A DNA stretch of 64,000 nt. Source: Chromera velia. Its lineage: Eukaryota; Sar; Chromeraceae. The first letter of the stretch is position 1, and each line of letters begins with the position of its first letter. The stretch lies in contig JAHBMJ010000310.1 of NCBI GenBank assembly GCA_018398765.1, positions 1 to 64,000 of the forward strand, read 5' to 3'. Under the pieces are notes generated by a model. That model saw only the letters and a program-made list of their open reading frames with translations. It did no database searches and had not been told where the DNA came from. Positions 36,699-47,033 of the stretch are shown one piece after another. The position numbers were made by a program, and so were the translations under genes.

Positions 36699-38165
36699 AT
36701 GGATACTGACGTCGATAATGTCTGGCGAGAGATTCATGCGGACTCCGACCAATTTCAGCGGGCGACAGGATTTTCCCGTTGTTTGGGGGGTGAATTTGAG
36801 GGGGTAGTACTGTCGCCTGAGTGTGTCCCTCCACAGTCACCTCTTTTGCCCCCCACCTATGACCTCTGGCTGGGCCCCCATTCGATCCTTCTCCGTCCGC
36901 AGTACAAGATGACCCGTCACTACCGCCAGCACCGGATTCCGGTCGCGCTGCCTTGCGTTCAGATCCCATTCCAGGATATCCGCTTGATGCGCTTCAGTCA
37001 AGACCCCGACGGCAGCATGGACAAGGTAGGGTCCCTGTTAGCCATTGAGATGGTCAACGGACACGTTTTCTTACTGGCAACTTTGATCAACAACGGGCTT
37101 TGGGGCCGGCGTCTAGTCCGCGCCTTCAGAGAGGTGTTGCAGCAGCAGTCCCGGACCGGCGCCAGGCCCTTCCTTTCATGGAGGTGGTTGGAAGAGCTGC
37201 AGTGGCCCGACTTCCGAGAGAAAACAGAGTACACCGTCAGTCGTGACAGTAACCAGTCGTTCTCTGCACCTGCGGCTGAAGAGCTGCAGCGACTAGAAAG
37301 TCTGTACGACAGCCTTATTCAGGGCCTTCGTGATCGTTTCCCCGGAGAACTGACGACCGAAGGCCTTCAATACCCTTCGTTTCCCTCCGACTGGAGGTTC
37401 CCTCGATCCAGCAGTCTTGCGCGTCTTGACACCCCGCTATGGTTTTTGGTTTTGGAGGCCTGGGTGAAAAGGGCTGCATCTCCAGAGGAGTCCCTTCGAG
37501 TAGCGCAGTCACATGCGGAAAGTACGCGGCTGTTCTCCTACGGAGAGGGTCAGCGTATCAGAACAAATGTGCGTAAGCGAAGCGGTGGTACCCCCACGGT
37601 CTTTGACGATACTCCTTTTATCCCCACGCGTCTGCCGTCAGTCATTTCAGAGAGTGAGGTCAGGTCAGAGACCGCAAGCCGTATGGGCGGCAAAGTTTCC
37701 TTGCCTCCCCCCTCAACTCCCGTCTGCCAGTCACCACCCCAAACACCCCTAAGGACAGAAAGGGGAGGAGATTCTGAAAGAGAGACGCTTGACCCCATCT
37801 CACCGACACGAGTGCCCGACACCTCGAAATTCAATCCCTCTTCTCCCCCGCGGCTCTCGGATTTGGAGTCTTCGGACAAACCGAACAGGTGCGTGTTTGA
37901 TTGAATCCACGATCGCTCCAGGTACGGGCACTATGCACGTTTCCCCTTCTCTCTTTGCTTTTCTCACAGAGAGACACAGAGATCGGCAGACAGGCAGACA
38001 GTCCGAGACAGACGGACAGACAGACAAACAGACAATTGTAAAAACTGCATCCCCTTCCCTTCCTTCCTTGCCTTCGTGTCCGGCCTTCAAGCTTTCCATT
38101 GCCCTCTCAGGTTACGAACGTGAAATATGTGCTGTCTTGTCCGGAGTTCATTCTCCGCTATTCAC

Positions 38166-38202
<37 letters not shown>

Positions 38203-40308
38203 TGTGTGTGCGTTTGCAGGGAAGAGGACCAAAGATGGATCCTTGACGCCCTTGACGCCGCAGCGGACTGCACTGATCTCCTGAGGGAACTAGGGGAGGA
38301 AATAGAGGCAGAGAGACGGAATCCCTCGACAGAGAGCACGGCACACGAAAAGTGGACTCTCCGTGAGTCCGATCTGGCCTCTGCATTGGGAGAGGAGAAG
38401 GGCGAGAAAGAGGGAGGAGAAGGCGTCTTCACGGAGCGCGATGCTACTGCGCGCGTTCTGTGTGGAGAAGAGCGTGAGGAGGAGGCTCAAGGCGAGAAGG
38501 AGCTGATGACAAGAGAGGCCAAAACCTCCATGCAAACTCCCTCCACAAATGCAGAGGGGACCCTGTCCCCTCCCCCTGCCCCTACTGCTTCCCCCGCCAG
38601 TATTTCCACAAGGGCTGTCACGATGATCTCTGCCTGGGGTTCTGCTGTCGCTGATTTCAGCGCACGCTCATTCTCAGCCGCCCCAGGCTTGGCGAAAGAC
38701 TTGTTCTTTTCCACAGACAACTCAAGATCGGCGTCTACGGTTACCCCACAGAACCCCCCACCTGCATCCGCATCCACGCCACCAGCACCGCCAGCCCCCG
38801 CAGTCCCCCTTGAAATTTCCAACTCAAATTCGTCTGCACATTCGGGGAATCAAAAGAGAAGCAGCAGGAAATTCAACCCGGTACCCACCCCTGTAGCACC
38901 TCGTCAACCGCCTCCCGACGACTCCCTGGATGGAGACATCGGGGGACTCCCGCCATCGGGAGAGTTGTCCCTTGAAGTCGGCATGCAGCCCTCCGTCAAC
39001 CCACAGCCTCCACCGATGGTTGCAGCAGCCGCAGACCATCGTGCAGAGGCGCGTACCTTGCCTCACTCTACCGGCAGGACGGTAGCATCTTCTCCCAGGC
39101 TGCCTCCAAGAGGGTGTGACAGTCTCTCTCCCTCCCATTCTTCGACGATCTCTGTCTCCGTCGCGTCTTCTTCTACGATGATTGAATTTTCCCCTGCACC
39201 CCCGTCATCGGGAAGCTTCAAGACCGTCCGGTCGCTCCTGACGCTGCGAGAGAAGACGGCAGAGGGTGCAGAGGAAGAGCAGGACGAATTAGACGCGGGC
39301 CCCCGACAGACTGTGCTGACCTCCAGAGGGATGCGTCCCTCCACCCCCTCCGCGAGCAGAGGGAAAGGGGGACCTCCACAGAGTGCCTGCGTTGGGATGC
39401 CCCGACGAGTACGCGGGGACTCTCTCTCTCCCTTGGAGGCCGAAGAAGAAATGAGTGTCCCCACAGAAGAGCCCAACCGCATGATCCCCCCTACCTTTCT
39501 CGTCCCTAGCCAATTTGCACAGCAGCAGCAGCACGGGGATGGAGAGGAGAGACAGAGCCCCGTGAGAGCCGCCCAGCAGGTCTTCAGCCACGAAGATCTG
39601 CGGACGCGCATTTTGGACTTTGCCCTGAGCGTTCCCGCGCGCCCGGTCAGGTTGCGGGTTTATAACCTCAGCCGCGAATGGGGGTGGGTGAATCGCCTGA
39701 AGGGGCTCCGACAGCATTTGTTGGAGGGAGGGGGTGCCTATCACGTGTCGGTTGAAGTCGATGGGGTAGAATGGCACTACGGGGCGGAAAAGGACGGAGA
39801 GTTCGCTTCCTGCGGGATCACCGCGTGGGACCCCGATGAACTCGACTTCTACGGTGCCGTCGATCACGTGGTGGAGCTGGGGGAGACCCGTGTGCCTCGG
39901 TGGCGAATTGTCAAGATCCTCGACAGGATGTACGACAACGACGGCTTCCACACCCACGGCTATCTTCTCTACAGCCGCAACTGCGTGCACTTCGTTGACA
40001 CATTCCTCTCCCGTCTTGCTGAGGCAGACACTGGGGTGCAGAGAATGCCCACCCGTTACCTGAGGGCACACGAACTCGCGCGGGCAGTTCACAACTGGTT
40101 GTCGGGGGGGAAGCTCGACCGCCTCCCCGAAGTCACTCCAAAGGACCCCCTGGCCGTGCAGGCCGCCCTTCCGCGACACACCCTAGACAGGTGTAAGTTG
40201 TATGACCCCCGCCCAAAGGGGGCCGTTCTCAGATTGAGAGGGGAAGAGTTCTTCTTCCCCGATCAACTGGTCCCGTGTCTGTCAGCCTCGGCCTTGTTCC
40301 ACAAGTGA
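36699..40308 (+). CDS. PPPDE (DeSI-type) putative thiol peptidase with N-terminal GRAM/PH-like region
   Basis: Exons 36699-37888 and 38220-40308 join in phase (AG|G = Arg) for 1092 residues. The C-terminal ~150 residues match PPPDE enzymes: RLRVYNLSREWGWVN, the catalytic-His region GAYHVSVEVDG (His ~905), WHYG, VELGETRVP, then the catalytic-Cys region SRNCVHFVDTFL (Cys ~985). Such enzymes cleave ubiquitin- or SUMO-like conjugates in animals and plants; the substrate here is unknown. Residues ~60-150 (SILLRPQYKM, IPVALPCVQIPFQDIRLM, GHVFLLATL) look like a GRAM/PH-type lipid-binding fold, weaker evidence. Between them lie ~600 disordered Ser/Pro/Glu-rich residues. The intron holds CAGA, TC and TG repeats. 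Confidence 0.8.
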
Positions 40309-40534
40309 CGGTCGGCAGCGGCAGCTTCTTTGAGGCGCTTTCAGGAGTCGTGCGATAAGGCCGCCGATTCTCCGTGGCTCTCTCGCCTTTCTGTTCTGAC
40401 TGCATGCGGCTTCTGTGCAGCTCTTCTTTGCTCTGTCTGCCTGCGAACGCCCACCCCGAGAGACGTGTGCGTCTGTCCCGTTGGAAGTTGTCTTTTGAGA
40501 GTCGACGGTGCCCACACGAGTTCGCACGAATCTC

Positions 40535-40795
40535 AATCTGCTCTTCTTGGTTGCTTGTCTCTTCTCCCCTTCGAGTCACGCACCGGCACCCGCGTCACGA
40601 ATCTGATCTGCTCTTCTTGGTTGCTTGTCTCTTCTCCCCTTCGAGTCACGCACCGGCACCCGCGTCATGAATCTGATCTGCTCTTCTTGGTTGCTTGTCC
40701 CTTCTCCCCTTCGAGTCACGCACCGGCACCCGCGTCACGAATCTGATCTGCTCTTCTTGGTTGCTTGTCTCTTCTCCCCTTCGAGTCACGCACCG
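40535..40795. repeat. 70-bp tandem repeat, about 3.7 copies
   Basis: Unit beginning TCTGCTCTTCTTGGTTGCTT and ending CACCCGCGTCACGAATCTGA, repeated with one or two changes per copy. It starts ~225 bp after the PPPDE stop codon. Confidence 0.95.
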
Positions 40796-40805
40796 CTTTG
40801 CGGAA

Positions 40806-41190
40806 GTAACTTGTCGAAGGTGTGAGCAGAGCGGCAGCGTCACTGAGCGGGGAAAGAGGGTTGTGAGGGTGTTCAGGCGGCAACTTGTTGGAGGTGTGAG
40901 CAGAGCGGCAGCGTCACTGAGCGGTGACTGAGGGTTGTGAGGGTGTTCAGGCGGCAACTTGTTGGAGGTGTGAGCAGAGCGGCAGCGTCACTGAGTGGGG
41001 AAAGAGGGTTGTGAGGGTGTTCAGGCGGCAATTTGTCGAAGAAGTGAGCAGAGCGGCAGCGTCACTGAGCGGTGAAAGAGGGTTGTGAGGGTGTTCAGGC
41101 GGCAATTTGTCGAAGGTGTGAGCAGAGCGGCAGCGTCACTGAGCGGTGACAAGAGGTTTGTGAGGGTGTTCGGCAACTCTGGCGGCAACT
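40806..41190. repeat. 74-bp tandem repeat, about 5 copies
   Basis: Unit containing GTGTGAGCAGAGCGGCAGCG and GGTTGTGAGGGTGTTCAGGC, repeated with scattered substitutions and a degenerate last copy. It directly follows the 70-bp array with an unrelated unit. Confidence 0.95.
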
Positions 41191-41199
41191 TGTCGACGG

Positions 41200-41324
41200 T
41201 GTGTCAAATTCCACTGAAATCTGCTTGTAGCCTGAGATTCCCCGCAAAACTCCGCTAAATTCCAAGCTTGCATTCCACTAAATTCTCTTAGATACCCCGG
41301 AAATTTGAACTGGATTTGTAAGGA

Positions 41325-41388
<64 letters not shown>

Positions 41389-42140
41389 ACCCATCATATG
41401 AATCTGATATGATTTATATTGATTGATTGATTGATTGATTGATTAATATGTTCCGCCCTAGGGCCTTCCCGCTATGTCTATCTGTCGCCAGAGCTAGCAC
41501 TGTAGTTTATACATAGAAACAGAGTAGAAAAGAGCTAGGAAAAGAGAGAGCTATCTAGAAATATATATAAAAAATTATTATATAGAAATAATTATCGCTC
41601 TAAGTTGCCTCTAACTGGGTTGAAGCACCCTCTAACCTAACTAACTAACTAATATTAAAGTAGATGATGAATGTTTACTAAGATATTTGATGAAATGTTT
41701 ATCTTTGATTAATTGATTGATTAATTGGTTCCACGCTATAAAGGCTAGGCTAAAGGCCTTCTTGCTATGTTTTAATAGCTTGCTATAATATAATTTGATG
41801 TTTCAATTTTCTCATATTTTTGTTTAACTGTCCAGTTTTTTTGAGTCTAGTTTTGCGTAAAAAGGCTTGAAAAAACTAAGTAAAAGGTCCTAACAAAATT
41901 GAACAATTTGGATTTTTAAATGTTTTTTCTAGATTTTAATTTTTTTTATTTCTATGAGACAGCCTCCTAAGAGCCGTGTTTGCTTAAACTTAACTAGTTA
42001 GCAACTTATAGCAAGCTATATATAGTAATAGCAACTTGGAGACCGAGAGCTGTATGTGTGTGAAGCACATGCTTAAAAAGTGTATTGAGTATAGTCTCAA
42101 TTAGTCTCAATAGATGATAGAGCACATGCATACAAGGATA
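41200..42140. other. AT-rich intergenic island
   Basis: A+T-rich region between the 3' ends of the PPPDE gene (+) and the SOD-like gene (-). It contains two perfect (TA)n tracts (41326-41386), a (TGAT)n run at 41417-41445 and a degenerate second (TTGAT)n run near 41707. The two TGAT runs are followed by similar sequence, so a short repeat family is likely. No gene was seen, including in 42141-42697. Confidence 0.7.
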
Positions 42141-42697
42141 CACGGTGACTTGGATGAAAAGCTAGATGAAAAGTCCACATGCAGACGCAACCACAGTCGC
42201 CAGACAAAATCTGTATTCACTGCAAGGGCGGCGATCACTGCTATCAAGCCGTGAGGTCGCTCCCCAAACACTGAATAGACTCATGCCATGACGATGTGTT
42301 CGAAGGTTGCAGCAGTTGATCGACGCCATCAACACGAACATCTCATGCGGTCTCATGAAAACGGGCTATGCGTTTTGCGTGCCGACATGCATAAAACAAA
42401 GAAACACCCTCGCCGCTTCCATCTGAGAAAAGCAGCGGGCACGGATGGACACGCGTTCCGGTCTAGGTTCCGGTCGATCGCGGACACACTCGGATAGACG
42501 AACAGAAGGCAGGCTGCAATGGCTTCCGCAAAGAGGGAAGGGGCATGACCTGGTGGGAAAAGTTAGAGAAAGTGCAACAGGAACGAAATATCTGGCCTCA
42601 AAGAGAATTCTGGACATGCACATGGGGCCCCGCAGTGGCAGTTTCAGAAAGTTGCGCGTCTCTATGCGCATCCATACGCCACTCCTCGCGTCGCTGT

Positions 42698-43735
42698 TTA
42701 CTCATCCTTGTCAGAGTCCTTGTCAGCAGAGTCCTTCTCGGTACCGAAGCTGAACTTGCCGAGGTTCTCGAAGCCCTTTCCGAATTCCTCGATCTTCAGA
42801 CCCTCACCGAGCTTGCCGAAGCCGAAGTCACCTCCGAAGAGGCCACCCTTTCCGCCTCTCTTCTCGCGCTTCTTCTCCTTCAAGTCGAGCTTGGCACAGA
42901 AAAGGCGGGCTCCTCCCTCACCGCAGTGGAACACAACGGAGGCCCAGGCGGGCTGGGTGGGAACCTCGAGATCAGCCAGGTACTGCTGGTTGACGTCCTT
43001 CAGGGTCAGGCCGGTGGGGTAGGTGTTGGTGTGATAGGCAGAGAAGACTCCCACCTGGTTGGAGAACACCTGCAATGGAAGCACGGCGAGGGGGGGGAAG
43101 ATGAGAAAGCGTCGGGCAGAATGAGGGGAGGAGGTAAAGATGGATGCAGACCTTGTCAACTGCCATCCGTCTGCCTGCAATAGTTTGGCCGTCTCTCTGC
43201 CTGCATGGTCTCTCATCATGCATGCATCTGATTGACTGACCTTTCCGTTCACAGCAGAGAGATCGCCTGCCTCGGCGCTGTCCTCATCTCCCTGCATGGG
43301 CATGTACTTGTCAGAGACATCCATCACAGAGTCCCCGTCGACGTAGTTGACGCACTCGGTGTTGACGGAATCGTCCTCCAGTTTCAGCTGAGAGGAGGCG
43401 GGGCCGCACGCGTACAGAGGATCCCAGTGGCCGGCGGTGTTATCAGAACCGCAGTCGAGGGATGAGGCGTCGTCGATGTTCTCCCAGATGGAGTGGATGT
43501 GGTAAGAAAGACCACCGGTGGTGAAGAGCTTGGAGCAGGTGGAGAAAGCGGACTGATCCACCTCGATCTGGAAGGCGTAAGAGAGGGAGTCATCATCCAA
43601 CCACATGTTGAAGTGACCAGTCACCTCGGGCTCGTCGAACTGTGCAACATATTTTGTGCCCTTACCACCCTTGGTGTACTTCCTGTTGGAAGCGGCAGCG
43701 GTGCCGAAGAGAGCGAGAACCAGAGCGGTCTTCAT
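42698..43735 (-). CDS. secreted Cu/Zn superoxide dismutase-like protein
   Basis: Exons 43241-43735 and 42698-43069 join in phase 0, giving 288 residues. Residues 1-16 are a clear signal peptide (MKTALVLALFGTAAAS). The SOD-type ligand region is recognisable: YHIH (78-81), GHWDP (102-106), ACGPASS (109-115), then GDLSAVNGK, SVVFHC and ARLFCAKL. These fit divergent extracellular Cu/Zn-SOD-like proteins of algae and protists; whether all metal ligands remain is not certain, so activity is unproven. The tail is Lys/Gly/Asp-rich and repetitive. Codons are strongly biased to C- and G-ending forms, unlike its neighbours, suggesting high expression. The 171-nt intron is in frame and stop-free. Confidence 0.8.
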   Translation of the reverse strand: MKTALVLALFGTAAASNRKYTKGGKGTKYVAQFDEPEVTGHFNMWLDDDSLSYAFQIEVDQSAFSTCSKLFTTGGLSYHIHSIWENIDDASSLDCGSDNTAGHWDPLYACGPASSQLKLEDDSVNTECVNYVDGDSVMDVSDKYMPMQGDEDSAEAGDLSAVNGKVSQSDACMMRDHAGRETAKLLQADGWQLTRSASIFTSSPHSARRFLIFPPLAVLPLQVFSNQVGVFSAYHTNTYPTGLTLKDVNQQYLADLEVPTQPAWASVVFHCGEGGARLFCAKLDLKEKKREKRGGKGGLFGGDFGFGKLGEGLKIEEFGKGFENLGKFSFGTEKDSADKDSDKDE

Positions 43736-44375
43736 GTTGCTGAGTGTTGTTCAAGTGATGCAGTTGGCAAGAACAATACAGCAAGTGTTGCTTCTTCTGG
43801 ATCAAGGTAGACCGGATAGGGCTCACTCAGATACTATCTGTTTGGAATTAAGCTGAGAACTGAGAGCTTGCCTGGCCGGATGTGTACGATTGCCTCACTC
43901 GATTTTTGAACTCGATCAATTTGGAATTGCATGATCGACATGCATTTCGATCGAAATCGATCGATCGCGTACATGCATGTTGCAAGGAATTAATTTAGGA
44001 ATTTTTCCGATTCTGGTGGTGATGCGGCGGCGCCACGCGCACGCGGGGCCTGCGGCCGGCCGGCCGTGTGCATGCGACGCCGCAGAGAGACGGGGCGCGC
44101 CACGTATGCATGTTTCAGGCTTCTGCGAAACTCGAAGTTGAGAGTCACTTGAGACCCTCATCTCAACCCATCCAGAGTCTATAGCTACATGTGCACTATA
44201 TACACGCCGTGTGACATTCCTCAACCCGACACGTGTACAGAGATGTGAAGTAGTTCGGAGAGACAACTGTACAAGGCAGTTTATTGATCAGAGAGTGGAG
44301 ACGGCATCGGCTGTCGATCGAAGGAAAATTAAGATACAGACACGATCGAGCTCGCTTGAGGAGGACTCCCCGAAA
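43736..44375. promoter_or_regulatory. divergent intergenic region
   Basis: 640 bp between the SOD-like gene (-) and the Cys/His repeat gene (+). It contains overlapping TCGATCGA motifs near 43950-43970, GCATGCATG-type motifs, and a GC-rich patch with GGCCGGCCGGCC near 44055. It presumably drives both genes. Confidence 0.4.
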
Positions 44376-45302
44376 ATGCGTAAGGACGGAGGAGAGCCCT
44401 CCCAGAATTCACAAAAGAGGGTGACTGGTAAGAGAGAGCTCCCGGACTCTCCTGAGGGGGGGGACGCAAAACGTCAGAGAGCTCTCTTGACGGACGCTCT
44501 AGAGGTTTGTGATGAAGGAGCGGAGGGTTGTACCGACAGGCTGGAAGAGGATGCAGAGAAAGGATTCGACGGCAAGGGGGGGGAAGAGACGTTGCATCCT
44601 GAAGAGACGAGTGGAGAGGGAGGGGAGAAAATGGATGTCTGCAAGGAGGGGGATGAAATGAAGGAGGAAGAGACAGGGGGCGAATGTGAAATTGGCTATT
44701 TCAGTCAGCAAGAAGTTGCCGGTGAGGTTGAGACAGGCAAGAGGCCCCACGGCACCTGCCCCCATGGCAAACGTTCGAGGTGCAAGGAGTGCGGGGGGCG
44801 AAGTATCTGCGAACACGGAAAGCGTCCCAATCGCTGTAAATTTTGCGGAGGCACAGAGATCTGCGAGCACGGGCGCCCTCGACACTACTGCAAGGAGTGT
44901 GGGGGGAAGGGCATGTGCGAGCACGGCCGTGAGAAGCGACGGTGCAAGGACTGTGGGGGGAACGGATATTGCGACCATGGTCGGTTGCGGTACCAGTGCA
45001 AGGAGTGCGGTGGAAAGGGCAAATCCGTGCAAAGGACTCCCAGTATTCCCAGGCAACAACAGAAGGGCAAGGAGAACAAACCCGCCCAGATTGGGGAGGA
45101 CGAAAAGAGGGGTAGCGCTGAGTCAGGTGACCTCGTTGAGCACCCCTCAATAAGTCTATCCCCCCCAAGAGAGGCTGAGGCACAAAGCCCCGAGGAGGTT
45201 CAGCGCCATGGAGCCGACAGATTGCTCCATCCGTCTCCTCATGAAGCGTCCAGCTCCTCTGTGATCCACCCAGAATGTGATCTCGATGAGGAGCGAATTT
45301 GA
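44376..45302 (+). CDS. Cys/His tandem-repeat protein (CxHG...CxxCGG repeats)
   Basis: Intronless frame of 308 residues from the first in-frame ATG. Residues ~120-215 hold about five copies of an 18-19-residue unit with the pattern C-x2-HG-x6/7-C-x2-CGG, for example ICEHGKRPNRCKFCGG and MCEHGREKRRCKDCGG. The regular Cys/His spacing suggests one zinc ion per repeat, with Arg/Lys-rich linkers fit for nucleic-acid contact. Repeats of this kind are frequent in algae and other protists but have no established function. The N-terminus has a likely nuclear signal (DAKRQR) and an acidic Glu/Gly stretch; the C-terminus is disordered. It is head-to-head with the SOD-like gene. Confidence 0.8.
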   Translation: MRKDGGEPSQNSQKRVTGKRELPDSPEGGDAKRQRALLTDALEVCDEGAEGCTDRLEEDAEKGFDGKGGEETLHPEETSGEGGEKMDVCKEGDEMKEEETGGECEIGYFSQQEVAGEVETGKRPHGTCPHGKRSRCKECGGRSICEHGKRPNRCKFCGGTEICEHGRPRHYCKECGGKGMCEHGREKRRCKDCGGNGYCDHGRLRYQCKECGGKGKSVQRTPSIPRQQQKGKENKPAQIGEDEKRGSAESGDLVEHPSISLSPPREAEAQSPEEVQRHGADRLLHPSPHEASSSSVIHPECDLDEERI

Positions 45303-47033
45303 ATGGGTGAAAACAGGAGGGATCGAGGTGACAGTTTATGATAGTCAAACCATTTGACTAGTAGGCTAGTAGTAGCCATTTGATTGACCGCCAGAGCCCA
45401 AGTGGTGGCTCTGACACTGGCTCACCGGCTTCAACCGCCTCAATCCATGATTTATTATTCTAAGAGGAGGCCAGGGCCGTCAAGCATTGCAGGCAAAACT
45501 GATAGTCTTCGATTGCACAAATAACATTGCTAGTAACATTGTATATGAAGTTGCACAATTGGTGGGGAATTTCACAAAATATATACTCAATAAAAACGTG
45601 CTTTCATTTTCCCCCAGATTTGCTCGTAGATTCAATCTTTTAAAAACAAAATCAATAACTTGAATCATTAAATAATAGGGCTGGGAAAAGGTTTATTTAG
45701 AAAAGCTAGGTTCAAATATGAAAAAGTGAACCTGTTGGACCTGTTTTGCAATTGCATGAACCTGTTTTGAACCTATCTTTGAGACCATACCATGACCATG
45801 CCTAGGATCATGCACGCACGCGTAGCCACTAAGACAAGCCTGGCCAGGCCGGGGTGCGCTGCCCACGGCTTAGGAGAAATAGAGAGCCAGAGCTAGATGT
45901 TTAGCAAGTTAATTTATACAAAATAACGGTCTGGGTCAAACGGAATTGGGGTCACACGGACTAGCACACGGACCGTAAAAGCACCGACTTAGGGGCCCCA
46001 CTAGGCTATGGGCCGGGGGCGCGGCGGGGCTAAAGAGTAGATGAGCTTAGACAACTTAGGGGCCAGAGGCGGCGCCGCCAGCCAGGGGGGGCCGACAGGA
46101 CCGGCGGCCCCCCGGGGCGGGGCGGGCCCGGCCCGGGTAGGCCGGGCACGAAGGCGAGTTAGGCCGGACCATAGGCCAGACCGGTTCACAAATTGGATCT
46201 TAGATTGAATCCAGCGTTGAACCTACGTTTTTTTTTTTAATTTCATATTATCATATGCAATCTTTAGATCACCTTTCACAATCTTTAGATTACCAAAAAG
46301 TCCTAAAACTATCAGGAAAACGCTCAAAAAACATGTAAAAATTCAAAATACAGTATCAAAAACGGTAAGTTTGCACTAATTAAAAGTGAACCTGTTTTTG
46401 AACCTGTTTTTGAACCTGATTCAGATTCATTACTTCGAAGTGAACCTTGAACCTTTTCCTAGCACTATTAGATAATGATAAGAATGTCTTAGAATGAATT
46501 ATTTTCTATTCTAATTTATAGCACGATTTAAAAAATCGTTTAAGTTTTGGAGAAATTCAATTGAAATTATTGAATAAATGAAATGAATGAATAAAATTTC
46601 AAAAACTAGTTCAAAAAGCATGTGGAGGTCGTCGTTTCACCAAAACCTTTGATAACCACCTTATACCTGAATGCTAGACGCCCATTCATTAGGCCAATGG
46701 CGATGACATATGATTAGAAACATATTTTTCATCATTTTCTACGTTAGAAGCGCTAACTAGGACCTTCCTCAGACTTCCAGTTTAATATTTTTCAAGTTTA
46801 TATGAATATACCTTCCAAAACTTTTTTAATTGGACCAGCCTTTACTAGCCTTAGAACGGTGGTTTCACATGTTTTTTCCAAAGAACACAACAATTATGTT
46901 CACTGTTCAGAGAAGTTAAAGCCCTAGTTAAAGCCTGGGTCAAAGCTAGTTTGAACAGGGTTGAACAAGAAACAGCAGCTTTAACAGCTGCATGATGACA
47001 AAGCTTTGCACTGGCAGCTAGCTTTTCAGTCAA
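45303..47033. other. AT-rich intergenic island
   Basis: A+T-rich interval between the 3' ends of the Cys/His repeat gene (+) and deoxyhypusine synthase (-). It contains the hAT-like element at 45676-46467. No coding sequence was recognised. Confidence 0.75.
45676..46467. mobile_element. non-autonomous hAT-like DNA transposon
   Basis: A 792-bp segment with terminal inverted repeats TAGGGCTGGGAAAAGGTT / TAGTGCTAGGAAAAGGTT, flanked by the 8-bp direct repeats TTAAATAA (45668-45675) and TTAGATAA (46468-46475), 7 of 8 identical. Subterminal regions repeat the motif GAACCTGTTTT in both orientations. The centre (45930-46170) is an abrupt GC-rich block with GGCCGGG-type palindromes. No transposase frame is present. 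Confidence 0.8.
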
